Translations under genes and position numbers: made by a program
In this document: one piece after another, positions 17,222 to 25,237 of the stretch
Numbering within the stretch: position 1 is the first letter of the stretch
How the letters are laid out: each line of letters starts with the position of its first letter
Notes under the pieces: model-generated
What the model was told of the DNA's origin: nothing
The model's database searches: none
The model's input: the letters and a program-made list of their open reading frames with translations, nothing else
DNA from: JAJNPS01 sp031378845
Lineage (GTDB): Bacteria; Pseudomonadota; Alphaproteobacteria; Rhodobacterales; Rhodobacteraceae
Length of the DNA: 64,000 bases
Assembly (NCBI GenBank): GCA_031378845.1
Contig: JANNES010000015.1
Span: 372,001-436,000, forward strand
Direction of reading: 5' to 3'

Positions 17222-17818
17222 ATGCCCGACCTAATCCTCGCCTCGGCTTCACGCGTACGTGCAGAAATGCTGGTCGCGGCCGGTTTGACCGTAGAGGTGC
17301 GGCCGGTTCGGATCGATGAGCCGGCTTTGCGCGCCGCCCTGACACAAGATGGCGCGTCTCCTCGTGACATTGCTGATGCGCTCGCAGAAATGAAGGCCCG
17401 CAAATGCGCTGATCGACACCCGCAGGGCTTCGTCCTCGGTTGCGATCAAGTGTTGGAATTTCAGGGTACCGTTTGGGGCAAGCCTGAAACGCACGAAGAG
17501 GCCGTTGAACAGCTTGTCGCGTTGCGCGGTCAAACGCACACGCTATGGTCTGCGGCTGTGCTATATCATCAGGGGTCGCCGATCTGGCGTCACGTGGGGG
17601 AGGCTCGGCTGACCATGCGTCGTTTCTCTGACAGTTTTCTGCACGCCTATGTTGACCGAAACTGGCCGCAACTTGCTGAGACGGTGGGTTGCTACATGAT
17701 TGAAAAAGAGGGCGTTCGCCTGTTTTCGTCTGTTTCGGGTGACCACTTTACCATTCTGGGTCTGCCCCTGATCCCGCTCCTGGGTTATCTTGGTGACCGA
17801 GGAGTCATCGGCGCATGA
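17222..17818 (+). CDS. maf: Maf-family nucleotide pyrophosphatase
   Basis: Maf proteins hydrolyse non-canonical or canonical nucleoside triphosphates (dTTP/UTP or 7-methyl-GTP depending on subfamily); 198 residues. The family signature LILASASRVRAEMLVAAGL is at the N-terminus, with FVLGCDQVLEFQG in the middle. I take the ATG at 17222; an in-frame extension to 17072 encodes 50 basic residues unlike the family. The stop overlaps the aroE start by 4 bp (ATGA). It is the first gene of the rightward maf-aroE-coaE-dnaQ operon. Confidence 0.94.
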   Translation: MPDLILASASRVRAEMLVAAGLTVEVRPVRIDEPALRAALTQDGASPRDIADALAEMKARKCADRHPQGFVLGCDQVLEFQGTVWGKPETHEEAVEQLVALRGQTHTLWSAAVLYHQGSPIWRHVGEARLTMRRFSDSFLHAYVDRNWPQLAETVGCYMIEKEGVRLFSSVSGDHFTILGLPLIPLLGYLGDRGVIGA

Positions 17819-18654
17819 CAGATCCAAACCGTATCCCACTTGCCGGTGTCATCGGTGTGCCCGTAAGCCACAGCCGGTCGCCTGCGCTGCATGGCTACTG
17901 GTTGCGCCGTTACGGACTGCGCGGCCACTACATCCCGATGGAGGTAGGCCAGTCCGATCTGAAAGAGGTGCTGCGGTTGTTGCCCAAGCTGGGCTTCGTC
18001 GGCGCGAATGTCACGATCCCGCACAAAGAGGCAGTGTTGTCTCTGGCCGATATCGTGACGGATCGCGCAGCGCTTATTGGGGCAGCAAACACGCTGATTT
18101 TCCGAAAAGACGGGCGCGTTCACGCAGACAATACCGATGGCTCGGGGTTTGTCGCAAACCTGCGACAGCAAGTTCCCCACTGGATGCCGTCAGCTGGGCC
18201 TGCGGCGGTGTTCGGAGCCGGCGGTGCCGCGCGTGCTGTCGTCGCAGCCTTGATCGAAGTCGGCGCACCAGAAATTCGCATCGCCAACCGGACACGCCCG
18301 CGAGCAGAAGCGATCCGGGCGGATTTTGGCGCGAAGGTTGTTGTATGCGACTGGGTTCAGGCAGCCAACATGCTTGATGGCGCGCGCACTGTCGTGAATA
18401 CGACGTCGCTGGGAATGACCGGAAAATCGGAATTCCGTGTGCCGCTGGATGCGCTTGATACCGGCGCGGTCGTGAATGATCTGGTGTATACGCCGCTCAG
18501 AACGCAGTTCTTGATCGAGGCGGAGAGGGCAGGCTGCACCGTTGTGGACGGCTTGGGAATGCTGTTGCATCAGGCAGCGCCAGGGTTCGAGCGCTGGTTC
18601 GGCGTTCGTCCAGATGTCGATGACGAGACTCGCAGGGCTATGCTTTCCGCATGA
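17815..18654 (+). CDS. aroE: Shikimate dehydrogenase
   Basis: NADP-dependent reduction of 3-dehydroshikimate in aromatic amino acid synthesis; 279 residues. The shikimate-binding region GVPVSHSRSPALHGYWL is followed by GANVTIPHKE with the catalytic lysine, ADNTDGSGF with the paired aspartate, and the nucleotide loop GAGGAARAVVAAL. The C-terminal GLGMLLHQAAPGFERWFG is standard. ATGA overlaps join it to maf before and coaE after. Confidence 0.97.
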   Translation: MTDPNRIPLAGVIGVPVSHSRSPALHGYWLRRYGLRGHYIPMEVGQSDLKEVLRLLPKLGFVGANVTIPHKEAVLSLADIVTDRAALIGAANTLIFRKDGRVHADNTDGSGFVANLRQQVPHWMPSAGPAAVFGAGGAARAVVAALIEVGAPEIRIANRTRPRAEAIRADFGAKVVVCDWVQAANMLDGARTVVNTTSLGMTGKSEFRVPLDALDTGAVVNDLVYTPLRTQFLIEAERAGCTVVDGLGMLLHQAAPGFERWFGVRPDVDDETRRAMLSA

Positions 18655-19247
18655 CACCCTATCGGCTTGGCCTCACGGGTTCGATTGGTATGGGTAAATC
18701 GACGACCGCCGCCATGTTTGCGGATGAGGGGATCCCGGTTTGGGACGCGGACGCGACGGTGCACCGGCTTTATGCACCGGGAGGTGCCGCAACGCGGGCC
18801 GTGGCAGCGATGTTTCAAGATGTCATGGACGGAGGGTCCGTCTCGCGGACGCGGCTCCGCGCTAAAATAGCTGACGATCCAAAAGCACTTGATCGCCTGC
18901 AGGCCATCGTTCACCCGATGGTCGCAGAAGACCGTGCTCTTTTTCTGGCGACCGCAAACGCGCCGATCGTTGTTCTGGACATTCCGCTTCTGTTTGAGAC
19001 AGGCGCAGATGCCGAATGCGACGGCATCGCTGTCGTCTCGGCACCGCCAGATGTTCAAAGACGGCGCGTTCTGGACCGGGGCGAGATGACCGAAGCCGAA
19101 CTAGAAATGATCCTGTCGAGACAAATACCAGACAGTGAGAAACGCACGCGCGCAACTTGGGTCATCGTAACCGTGACGCTCGACAGCGCTCAGGCATCTG
19201 TGAAACAAATCGTCGCAGAAATTCGGGAAAAACTGGCACATGCGTGA
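18651..19247 (+). CDS. coaE: Dephospho-CoA kinase
   Basis: Last step of coenzyme A synthesis, phosphorylation of dephospho-CoA; 198 residues. The P-loop is GSIGMGKSTTAAMFADEGIPVWDADATVH, where DAD is the family motif, and VLDIPLLFETG is the conserved lid/CoA domain block. It overlaps aroE (ATGA) and dnaQ (8 bp), so all four genes are translationally coupled. Confidence 0.96.
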   Translation: MTPYRLGLTGSIGMGKSTTAAMFADEGIPVWDADATVHRLYAPGGAATRAVAAMFQDVMDGGSVSRTRLRAKIADDPKALDRLQAIVHPMVAEDRALFLATANAPIVVLDIPLLFETGADAECDGIAVVSAPPDVQRRRVLDRGEMTEAELEMILSRQIPDSEKRTRATWVIVTVTLDSAQASVKQIVAEIREKLAHA

Positions 19248-19935
19248 AATCGTCCTGGACACTGAAACGACCGGGCTTGAGCCGACCGAAGGCCACCGCA
19301 TCGTTGAGATCGGCGCGGTGGAGCTGTTGAACCACATGCCGACCGGCAGGACCTATCACCAGTTCATCAACCCTGAGCGCCCGATGCCCAAGGAAGCGTT
19401 CGATGTCCATGGGATTGGCGATGAACAGTTGCGCGACAAACCACTCTTCGCGGTGATTGGTCCGGCATTCCTTGACTTCATCGGGGATGCGCAGCTGGTC
19501 ATTCACAATGCCAGCTTTGATATGAAGTTCCTGAATCACGAGCTTTCGCGCGCCAATCTGCCCAGCCTTCCCGCCGCGCGCACGACCGATACGCTCGCGA
19601 TCGCGCGGCAAAAATACCCCGGCTCGCCGGCATCGCTCGACGCACTTTGTCGCCGCTTTGGGGTCGATAACACGATGCGCGAAAAGCACGGGGCGCTGCT
19701 CGACAGCGAAATCCTGGCCGAAGTCTATCTTGAGCTTATCGGCGGACGACAACCAGACCTGATCCTTTCAGAAGGGCCGACCCGCCCAGACCAACGGCAA
19801 GACAACAACGACATGTGGCGACCTCGCCCGCGGGCCGTCCAATTGCCGTCGCGGCTGACCCAAGTCGAAGCAGCGGCACATGAGGCATTTATCGACCAGC
19901 TCGGGGAAGTTGCGATCTGGAGGGCGCGCCGCTAA
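19240..19935 (+). CDS. dnaQ: DNA polymerase III epsilon subunit (3'-5' proofreading exonuclease)
   Basis: DEDDh exonuclease of the replicative polymerase; 231 residues. Exo I is VLDTETTGLEPTEGHRIVEIGAVEL (Asp7, Glu9), Exo II is LVIHNASFDMKFLNHEL, and Exo III-epsilon is EKHGALLDSEILAEVYLEL with the catalytic His and Asp. The C-terminal tail (about 175-231) is the flexible part that binds the alpha subunit. It ends 4 bp inside the convergent Smr gene. Confidence 0.97.
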   Translation: MREIVLDTETTGLEPTEGHRIVEIGAVELLNHMPTGRTYHQFINPERPMPKEAFDVHGIGDEQLRDKPLFAVIGPAFLDFIGDAQLVIHNASFDMKFLNHELSRANLPSLPAARTTDTLAIARQKYPGSPASLDALCRRFGVDNTMREKHGALLDSEILAEVYLELIGGRQPDLILSEGPTRPDQRQDNNDMWRPRPRAVQLPSRLTQVEAAAHEAFIDQLGEVAIWRARR

Positions 19936-20522
19936 CCCGACCGCCTCAGATAGACGTAAATGGCACCCGCGCCACCATGCGAGATATGCGCCTCAGCAAC
20001 TTGCAAAACACGGGACCCCAGGGGTGGCAGCTGCAGCCAATGCGGCACTTGATGCCGCAAAACGCCGCCCCGCGGGGCCCCCCCAGCAAGATCCGGACCC
20101 GACTTTCCCTTGCCTGTGATGACCAGCACGAGTCGCAACCCCGCTCCATGCGCCCGCATAACGAACGCGATCAGCGCGGAATGCGCCTCTGCCACCGTCA
20201 TGCCGTGCAGGTCCATGCGCGCTTCCGGTACCAGGCGCCCGCGCCGCATTCGGACATAGGCGCGGGCATCCATCCGCAAAGCGTGCTCCTTTTGGGCCAC
20301 GACCTTGACTCGCGGCTCGGACGGCGCCCGAGACGAGATCTCGAATGGGTCCAGCTTGGCGCGTGCGCTTACATTTACCGATGGCTTGGCCGTTGTCACA
20401 GAGGGCGCATCTAGCGGACCCAAGGGGGCAGGGTCCTTGCGTGGCATCGGACGAACTGTGCGAGCGATTTCCGACCAGAGCGCCGCGTCTTCAGGCCCCA
20501 AGGGGCGACGGGTGCGCCGCAT
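19932..20522 (-). CDS. Smr-domain protein
   Basis: 196-residue protein with a C-terminal Smr (small MutS-related) domain, a putative nicking endonuclease or RNase fold. The domain runs from about residue 104 with RMDLHGMTVAEAHSALIAFV (the DLHG signature), then LVLVITGKG and GGAGAIYVYLRRSG at the end, all diagnostic. The N-terminal half is proline- and lysine-rich, low complexity. This is the alphaproteobacterial Smr/MutS2-like gene regularly paired with mltA near the origin. It lies 5 bp from mltA on the same strand. Confidence 0.93.
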   Translation of the reverse strand: MRRTRRPLGPEDAALWSEIARTVRPMPRKDPAPLGPLDAPSVTTAKPSVNVSARAKLDPFEISSRAPSEPRVKVVAQKEHALRMDARAYVRMRRGRLVPEARMDLHGMTVAEAHSALIAFVMRAHGAGLRLVLVITGKGKSGPDLAGGAPRGGVLRHQVPHWLQLPPLGSRVLQVAEAHISHGGAGAIYVYLRRSG

Positions 20523-20527
20523 CTCGA

Positions 20528-21556
20528 TCAGCCCTCGGGCAAAAGGGCGTATGCCCGTTCGATCGGCAAAAGGACGACCATGCGGCCGCCATCCTTGATT
20601 TGTCCGGCCGCTTCACCCGCGTCGAAACCAGTACCAAAAAAGATGTCGGCACGCTGTGCGCCGGTAATTGCCCCCCCGGTATCTTGTGCGATCATAAGGC
20701 GGCGCAACGGATCAGAACCGTCTTTTTCAATCCAGACCGGCGCACCCATGGGCGCATAGGCAGGGTCCACCGCCACGGAGCGCATGCTTGTCAAGCTTCG
20801 CGCCATCGCGCCAATCGGGCCCTTGTCTGGCGCCAAGCCCTTGATCGGACGGAAAAAGATAAACGACGGGTTGCCATGCAACAACTCTGCGCCTGCTGCA
20901 GGATTGGCCTTGACCCAAGACCGTATTTCGCGCGCCGACACATCTTCCATGCTGTGAGTGCCGCGCCGAACCAACTCTTGTCCAATCGATCGGTACGGCT
21001 GGCCGTTTTTTCCCGCGTATCCAACACGGATCACGGAACCATCTTGCATGCGGATGCGACCCGAGCCTTGCACCATCAGGAAATACACCTCGACCGGATC
21101 ATCGAGCCAGGCGATCTCCAGGCCCCGACCGCGCAAAAGACCGCGCGTCTCGATCTCTTCGCGGCTGTACCAAACAGTACCTGGCGTCAGCTCTGGCGGC
21201 ATGCGGTAGATCGGATAGGCAAACCTTGGCGTACGGACCTTTGATCCGGCAAGCTCCGGCTCGTAATAGCCAGTGAAAAGTGCCTGCGGTGTGCCGATCA
21301 GAACGGGCCGAAACAAAAGCTCAAAAAACGCGCGCGCAGACTCCTCGGACATCGTCGCCTGTGGTGCAAGGGCACAAATCGGACCCCAGTCTGCACCCTC
21401 GATGAGGTCGCACGTGACCAGAAATGCGTTGAGAGCGGAACGATGGTCATCCGTGGACCAGCCATCCAGCTCTTCGAATTGCAGAACTTGCGCATGACCG
21501 ACGGTTGCAGCCATCAATCCGGCTGCCACAATAATCGCCCTGCACAGCTCAAACAT
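20528..21556 (-). CDS. mltA: Membrane-bound lytic murein transglycosylase A (MltA)
   Basis: Cleaves peptidoglycan to 1,6-anhydro-muropeptides; 342 residues. The start MFELCRAIIVAAGLMAATVGHAQ gives a signal peptide; its ATG is shared with the stop of the Tim44 gene (TGATG). MltA domain: FTGYYEPELAGS, GLEIAWLDDPVEVYFLMVQGSGRI and IRSWVKANPAAGAELLHGNPSFIFF. The 3D domain at the C-terminus has LMIAQDTGGAITGAQRADIFFGTG with the catalytic aspartate. No lipobox cysteine is evident, so it may be periplasmic rather than lipid-anchored. Confidence 0.95.
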   Translation of the reverse strand: MFELCRAIIVAAGLMAATVGHAQVLQFEELDGWSTDDHRSALNAFLVTCDLIEGADWGPICALAPQATMSEESARAFFELLFRPVLIGTPQALFTGYYEPELAGSKVRTPRFAYPIYRMPPELTPGTVWYSREEIETRGLLRGRGLEIAWLDDPVEVYFLMVQGSGRIRMQDGSVIRVGYAGKNGQPYRSIGQELVRRGTHSMEDVSAREIRSWVKANPAAGAELLHGNPSFIFFRPIKGLAPDKGPIGAMARSLTSMRSVAVDPAYAPMGAPVWIEKDGSDPLRRLMIAQDTGGAITGAQRADIFFGTGFDAGEAAGQIKDGGRMVVLLPIERAYALLPEG

Positions 21557-22212
21557 CAGTCCCCGGTCGCCACGAGCTGCCAATTCGGATCTTTGTCGTT
21601 CATCTTGCGCATGAAGGTCCAGACATCCTTTTGCCGCTTGATCGCAGTTGCGTTGCCTTCCACGATGGTCCCGGACTTGTCGCGCACCACCGATGTCAAC
21701 TCACCGACAAAGCGCACAGAAATCTCGGCTTCGGTCGTCTCTTGGTCAAAGCTTGCGCTCTGCAGGGTCAATTCACGGATCCCGACAAAGTTTGCCTCCA
21801 CCGTCAGCCCACCGCGCTCACGCGCGGCGATTGCTTCGGCAAAGCTTGTCTCGACCTCATCTGACAAAAAGGCACGGATGCGATCAAGCTCGCCCTTTTC
21901 AAAGGCCACAAGGATCATCTCATAGGCACCACGGGCACCTTGCAAGAACGGCCCTACGGAGAAATCTGGGTCTGCCAGCTTCATTGCTGCCAGAGCCGTT
22001 GCAGCGGGCGTGCCATCGGCAACGTGGTCGGTGATGTCGCGATCCGGCCCGCCTTCGATCACTTCGAAATCGCGCCGAACTTGCGGGCGCACATCTTCGA
22101 GAGGCAAGGGTGGCTTTTCAAAGCCGTCACGCGTTCCCAATACGGACCTGAGCTTGAGGATCAAAAACACGGCGATCCCCGCCAGAACCAAAAGTTGGAT
22201 CATCGAATTCAT
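21556..22212 (-). CDS. Tim44/TimA-family membrane-anchored protein
   Basis: 218 residues starting MNSMIQLLVLAGIAVFLILKLRSVLGTRDGFE, a single N-terminal membrane helix followed by a Tim44-like domain (about 85-218) with FLQGARGAYEMILVAFEKGELDRIRAFLSDEV and VRFVGELTSVVRD. Bacterial Tim44 homologues in alphaproteobacteria (TimA) are inner-membrane proteins related to the mitochondrial import motor subunit; their bacterial role is poorly defined. The start at 22212 is preferred over 22245, which adds residues before the membrane anchor. It shares one base with mltA. Confidence 0.92.
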   Translation of the reverse strand: MNSMIQLLVLAGIAVFLILKLRSVLGTRDGFEKPPLPLEDVRPQVRRDFEVIEGGPDRDITDHVADGTPAATALAAMKLADPDFSVGPFLQGARGAYEMILVAFEKGELDRIRAFLSDEVETSFAEAIAARERGGLTVEANFVGIRELTLQSASFDQETTEAEISVRFVGELTSVVRDKSGTIVEGNATAIKRQKDVWTFMRKMNDKDPNWQLVATGD

Positions 22213-22323
22213 GGATAACCTCAGTTCATACTTTCCCGACGCCACATATCGCCGACGCCAAGGGTCTTGTTGGACCCGTCTTCATTTTCCACTATGTAGG
22301 GACCAGAGTACAACAAGTCCACC

Positions 22324-22839
22324 ATGCGCGACAGCGTGGCCCGGCCCAAGAGGCGCAAATTGAAGACGCTAATTCTGCTGTTGGCCTATCCATTGGCCGA
22401 AATTACAGCCTTCGTGGTCGTTGGCGGCTGGATTGGCCTTTTGCCGACACTCGGACTTGTGATCTTGTCGGCGGTGCTGGGAATACTCGTCTTGCGACAG
22501 CAAGCCTCGGTCGCAGGCCGCGACTTGCGCGGGTCGTTGGACAACATGCGCGGCGCGGTCACCACGCTTGCGGACGGTGCCTTGATCACTTTGGGGGCAA
22601 TCTTGTTGATCCTACCGGGGTTTATCAGCGACCTTGCTGCGATTCCGCTTTTGATCACTCCGTTGAGAAAAGCTCTGGTTTCTTCGCTGTCCAGCCGGGT
22701 CACGCGCACCAAGCAGCGCGCGCCGCGCGGCACAGATGTCCCGGGTGGCACCATCATCGATGGCACATTCTACGAAGTTGACCCTGACGCCAGCACCCAA
22801 TCCCCCGATGACCGGCCGTCAGGATGGACGCGCCATTGA
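22324..22839 (+). CDS. fxsA: FxsA-family membrane protein
   Basis: 171-residue small inner-membrane protein of the FxsA family (in E. coli overproduction relieves F-plasmid exclusion of phage T7; cellular role unclear). It has the hydrophobic segments LILLLAYPLAEITAFVVVGG and IGLLPTLGLVILSAVLGILVLR, and the family block TLADGALITLGAILLILPGFISDLAAIPLLITP. The soluble C-terminal tail is charged. It is divergent from the Tim44 gene and 65 bp before secB. Confidence 0.92.
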   Translation: MRDSVARPKRRKLKTLILLLAYPLAEITAFVVVGGWIGLLPTLGLVILSAVLGILVLRQQASVAGRDLRGSLDNMRGAVTTLADGALITLGAILLILPGFISDLAAIPLLITPLRKALVSSLSSRVTRTKQRAPRGTDVPGGTIIDGTFYEVDPDASTQSPDDRPSGWTRH

Positions 22840-22904
22840 GGCCGCCCCTTTGACCTGCTAGGAAGCGCGCCAAAGCGTCAGCATCAGCCTACGGAGACAG
22901 GGAT

Positions 22905-23414
22905 ATGGCCGAGGAAACTACTGCAGGAAACGGCGCGACCGCCGCAGCAACACCCCAGATCCGGATGCAGGTTCTGGCGCAATACATCCGTGACATGTCG
23001 TTTGAAAATGCCGTTGCGCAAAAGGGGCTGAGCGGCAGCGACGTGCAGCCCGACATTCAGGTGGCCGTCAGCCTGGACGCCCGGAAACGCACGGCCGAGC
23101 ACCAGTTCGAAATCATCACGAAGTACAAGGTCACGTCAAAGAACAAGACCGACAGCGAAACGCTGTTCCTGCTCGAGGTTGAATATGGCGGTGTTTTCCA
23201 CGTCGAAGGGGTCGCCGAAGATCAGCTGCACCCGTTTCTCTTGATCGAATGCCCGCGCCTTCTTTTCCCCTTTGTGCGCCGGATCATTTCGGACGTGACG
23301 CGCGACGGCGGCTTTCCGCCCCTGAACATCGACACGGTCGATTTCCTTGCGCTCTATCGGCAGGAACTGGCGCGCCGCGCGCAGGCGACGCCAAAGGCGG
23401 CGCAACCCAACTGA
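22905..23414 (+). CDS. secB: Protein-export chaperone SecB
   Basis: Cytosolic tetrameric chaperone that keeps precursors unfolded for SecA; 169 residues. The characteristic stretches are VLAQYIRDMSFENA, VEYGGVFHVEGV, LLIECPRLLFPFVRRIISDVTRDGGFPPLNIDTVDFLALYRQEL. The start ATG at 22905 has GGAGACAGGG upstream. Co-orientation with fxsA and proximity to dnaQ are typical of alphaproteobacteria. A 125-bp gap to the convergent DUF4202 gene holds no recognised feature. Confidence 0.97.
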   Translation: MAEETTAGNGATAAATPQIRMQVLAQYIRDMSFENAVAQKGLSGSDVQPDIQVAVSLDARKRTAEHQFEIITKYKVTSKNKTDSETLFLLEVEYGGVFHVEGVAEDQLHPFLLIECPRLLFPFVRRIISDVTRDGGFPPLNIDTVDFLALYRQELARRAQATPKAAQPN

Positions 23415-23539
23415 CGCGGGCATGACGACATCCGACCTCGGCCACTATGTGATCAGGTGTCATAGAGACGATCAGCCGCCCTCGCTGCGTTTGCCGACTT
23501 CCGTCGCCTTGGAACCGCAAGCACAGATTTGCCTTCAGG

Positions 23540-24109
23540 CTAGCCACCCTCGCCCCGAATGGCCGCAACGATGTCATCGGCAAGGTCGAATTCTGCCAAT
23601 GCCCGCGCGCGACCGTCTGCAGACATCTTGCGAGCAGTCTTTCGGACAATATCAAGGACGCCTTCGGGATCACGTGCCAAGGCAAATGGCTGAAAGTACC
23701 ATCTGAAAAACACAAAGCAGATGACGTCCTCAAGCGCCTGAACTTCGGCGTCGCGCTTTACGCCTTCTTTGCGCAACATCCGTTCCGCCGCAGCGACCGC
23801 TTCCGCTTCGTAACCTGCCGCAACCATGATGCCCGCTACGCGCTCCGCATGACGCCGCCCCTGTTCACGACGCCAAGCGAAATAGCCTTCTTTGCCTGCA
23901 GGATAGTCCTTTCGGGCCAGCCGCCAGCGTTCGATGTGCTGACCGCGCGCCGCAATCTGCAACGCGTCGGACGCGGCGGGAAAAAGACGCGCAAGCTCAA
24001 GGCTCATCCGCTGCCCATAGACCAGCGCCGCTGGTTGCCCATCTTCGATTGACGGGTCAGCGGTGTTGGCCGCGTCTATTGCCGCAAAGACGGTTTGCAA
24101 TACTGTCAC
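23540..24109 (-). CDS. DUF4202-family protein
   Basis: 189-residue protein of unknown function from a GTG start (VTVLQTVFAAIDAANTADP). The family pattern is strong: LVYGQRMSLELARLFPAAS, LQIAARGQHIERWRLARKDYPAGKEGYFAWRREQGRRHAE, IMVAAGYE, and ALEDVICFVFFRWYFQPFA, KTARKMSADG. Several histidines and an ED pair in an all-helical context recall HD-like folds, but no catalytic role is established. A longer open frame reaches 24595, but the extra N-terminus is out-of-frame shadow of motB and its upstream region. It is divergent from motB across 204 bp. Confidence 0.85.
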   Translation of the reverse strand: MTVLQTVFAAIDAANTADPSIEDGQPAALVYGQRMSLELARLFPAASDALQIAARGQHIERWRLARKDYPAGKEGYFAWRREQGRRHAERVAGIMVAAGYEAEAVAAAERMLRKEGVKRDAEVQALEDVICFVFFRWYFQPFALARDPEGVLDIVRKTARKMSADGRARALAEFDLADDIVAAIRGEGG

Positions 24110-24251
24110 GATGGCCGCCGCTTCTTGCGCGTTACGTTTGCTAAAGAAGTGCCACGTTCCGCATGTCGCGCCAAGTGTCGCCACGCGTCCTGGCTCGCCC
24201 GGGTCATCCAGAATGTGGCCAGATCGCGGTCTTTCCCTAAAACTTGGAAAG

Positions 24252-24266
24252 TTAAGCCCGGCTTCA
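24252..24266. promoter_or_regulatory. CtrA-like site upstream of motB
   Basis: TTAA-GCCCGGC-TTCA matches the alphaproteobacterial CtrA pattern TTAA-N7-TTAA at 7 of 8 defined bases, 48 bp before the motB start. CtrA commonly controls flagellar genes in Rhodobacterales. Short degenerate sites can occur by chance; the case rests on the same pattern recurring before flgE and fliL. Confidence 0.4.
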
Positions 24267-24313
24267 CCGAGTTCTGGCAAATCTGACAGCGGGTGTGACA
24301 ATGGGGTGATAGA

Positions 24314-25144
24314 ATGGCAGGACCGGCGAACGCCGCTCCGATCATCATCAAGCGGAAGAAAGTCGTTGTTAGCGGTGGGCATCACGGTGGGGCGTGGAAA
24401 GTGGCCTATGCTGACTTCGTGACGGCCATGATGGCCTTCTTCATGCTGATGTGGTTGTTGAACGCGACGACAGAAAAACAGCGCAAGGGCATCGCGGACT
24501 ACTTCAATCCGACGATTCCGGTAAATCGCATTTCGGGCGGTGGCGACGGCGCATTTGGCGGCGATTCGATTTTTTCCGAACAAACACTGGCGCAAAGCGG
24601 CACCGGAGCATCAAGCCAGAAGCCGACCGCGCAAAATGCAGCACTCGGCGCAACGGACGGGGCGAAGACGCAGGAAGCGAAGGTCCTGAAGGAGATCGAG
24701 ACGGCGCTCTCCGCGCGAGGCGGCGAGAGCATGACAATGCAACAAGCGCTGCGCCACGTCGTCACGAAAGTTACCGACGAAGGCCTGGTGATCGAACTGT
24801 TCGATCTGCAAGAGGCCGCTCTCTTTGTCGGAGATACCGCTGCACCTGCCAAGATTACGTATGACATTGCCGCAATGCTTGCCTCGGTTCTCGACTTGAC
24901 CGCCAACGAGCTTGCCGTCAGCGGTCATGTCAAGTCGATGCCGATCACGTTGATCAACAATCCGGTTTGGGATCTGTCTTCGGAACGCGCGCAGGTCTTG
25001 CGCAGCCTGCTCGTTGACGGCGGGCTTGCAACGGATCGTACCCAGCGCGTATCGGGTTATGCCGACAGAAAGCCGGTAACCCCCGACCCGACCGCTGACC
25101 GCAACAATCGAATTGAAATCATACTCTTGAGAGAGGACCGTTGA
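24314..25144 (+). CDS. motB: Flagellar stator protein MotB
   Basis: Stator subunit anchored to peptidoglycan; 276 residues. The N-terminal region is KVAYADFVTAMMAFFMLMWLLNATTEKQRKGIADYFNP, a single membrane helix with the ion-binding aspartate at residue 34. A plug-like and linker region follows, then an OmpA-like peptidoglycan-binding domain (about 155-276) with NPVWDLSSERAQVLRSLL and ADRNNRIEIILLRE. motA is not adjacent but 11 kb downstream in the same cluster. It precedes flgE by 93 bp. Confidence 0.96.
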   Translation: MAGPANAAPIIIKRKKVVVSGGHHGGAWKVAYADFVTAMMAFFMLMWLLNATTEKQRKGIADYFNPTIPVNRISGGGDGAFGGDSIFSEQTLAQSGTGASSQKPTAQNAALGATDGAKTQEAKVLKEIETALSARGGESMTMQQALRHVVTKVTDEGLVIELFDLQEAALFVGDTAAPAKITYDIAAMLASVLDLTANELAVSGHVKSMPITLINNPVWDLSSERAQVLRSLLVDGGLATDRTQRVSGYADRKPVTPDPTADRNNRIEIILLREDR

Positions 25145-25166
25145 AAAAACGATCAAATCTTATCTG

Positions 25167-25181
25167 TTAGGGCGATCTTAA
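25167..25181. promoter_or_regulatory. CtrA-like site upstream of flgE
   Basis: TTAG-GGCGATC-TTAA, 7 of 8 defined bases of TTAA-N7-TTAA, in the 93-bp motB-flgE gap, 57 bp before the flgE start. It suggests a promoter for flgE-flgK-flgL-flgI separate from motB. Confidence 0.42.
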
Positions 25182-25237
25182 ACTGCCGCATGCAGCCTGG
25201 GCAATCAGGAGTCGAAGCAGCAGAAAGGCGCTAACGG

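Noticed and set aside
20345..21244. Long plus-strand open frame of 299 codons opposite mltA and smr
   Set aside because: It is fully antisense to two well-supported genes, its protein has no recognisable features, and it is a typical shadow frame of GC-rich DNA.
24110..24595. N-terminal extension of the DUF4202 protein across the motB start
   Set aside because: The extra part is antisense to motB and lacks family similarity; conserved sequence begins near the GTG at 24109.
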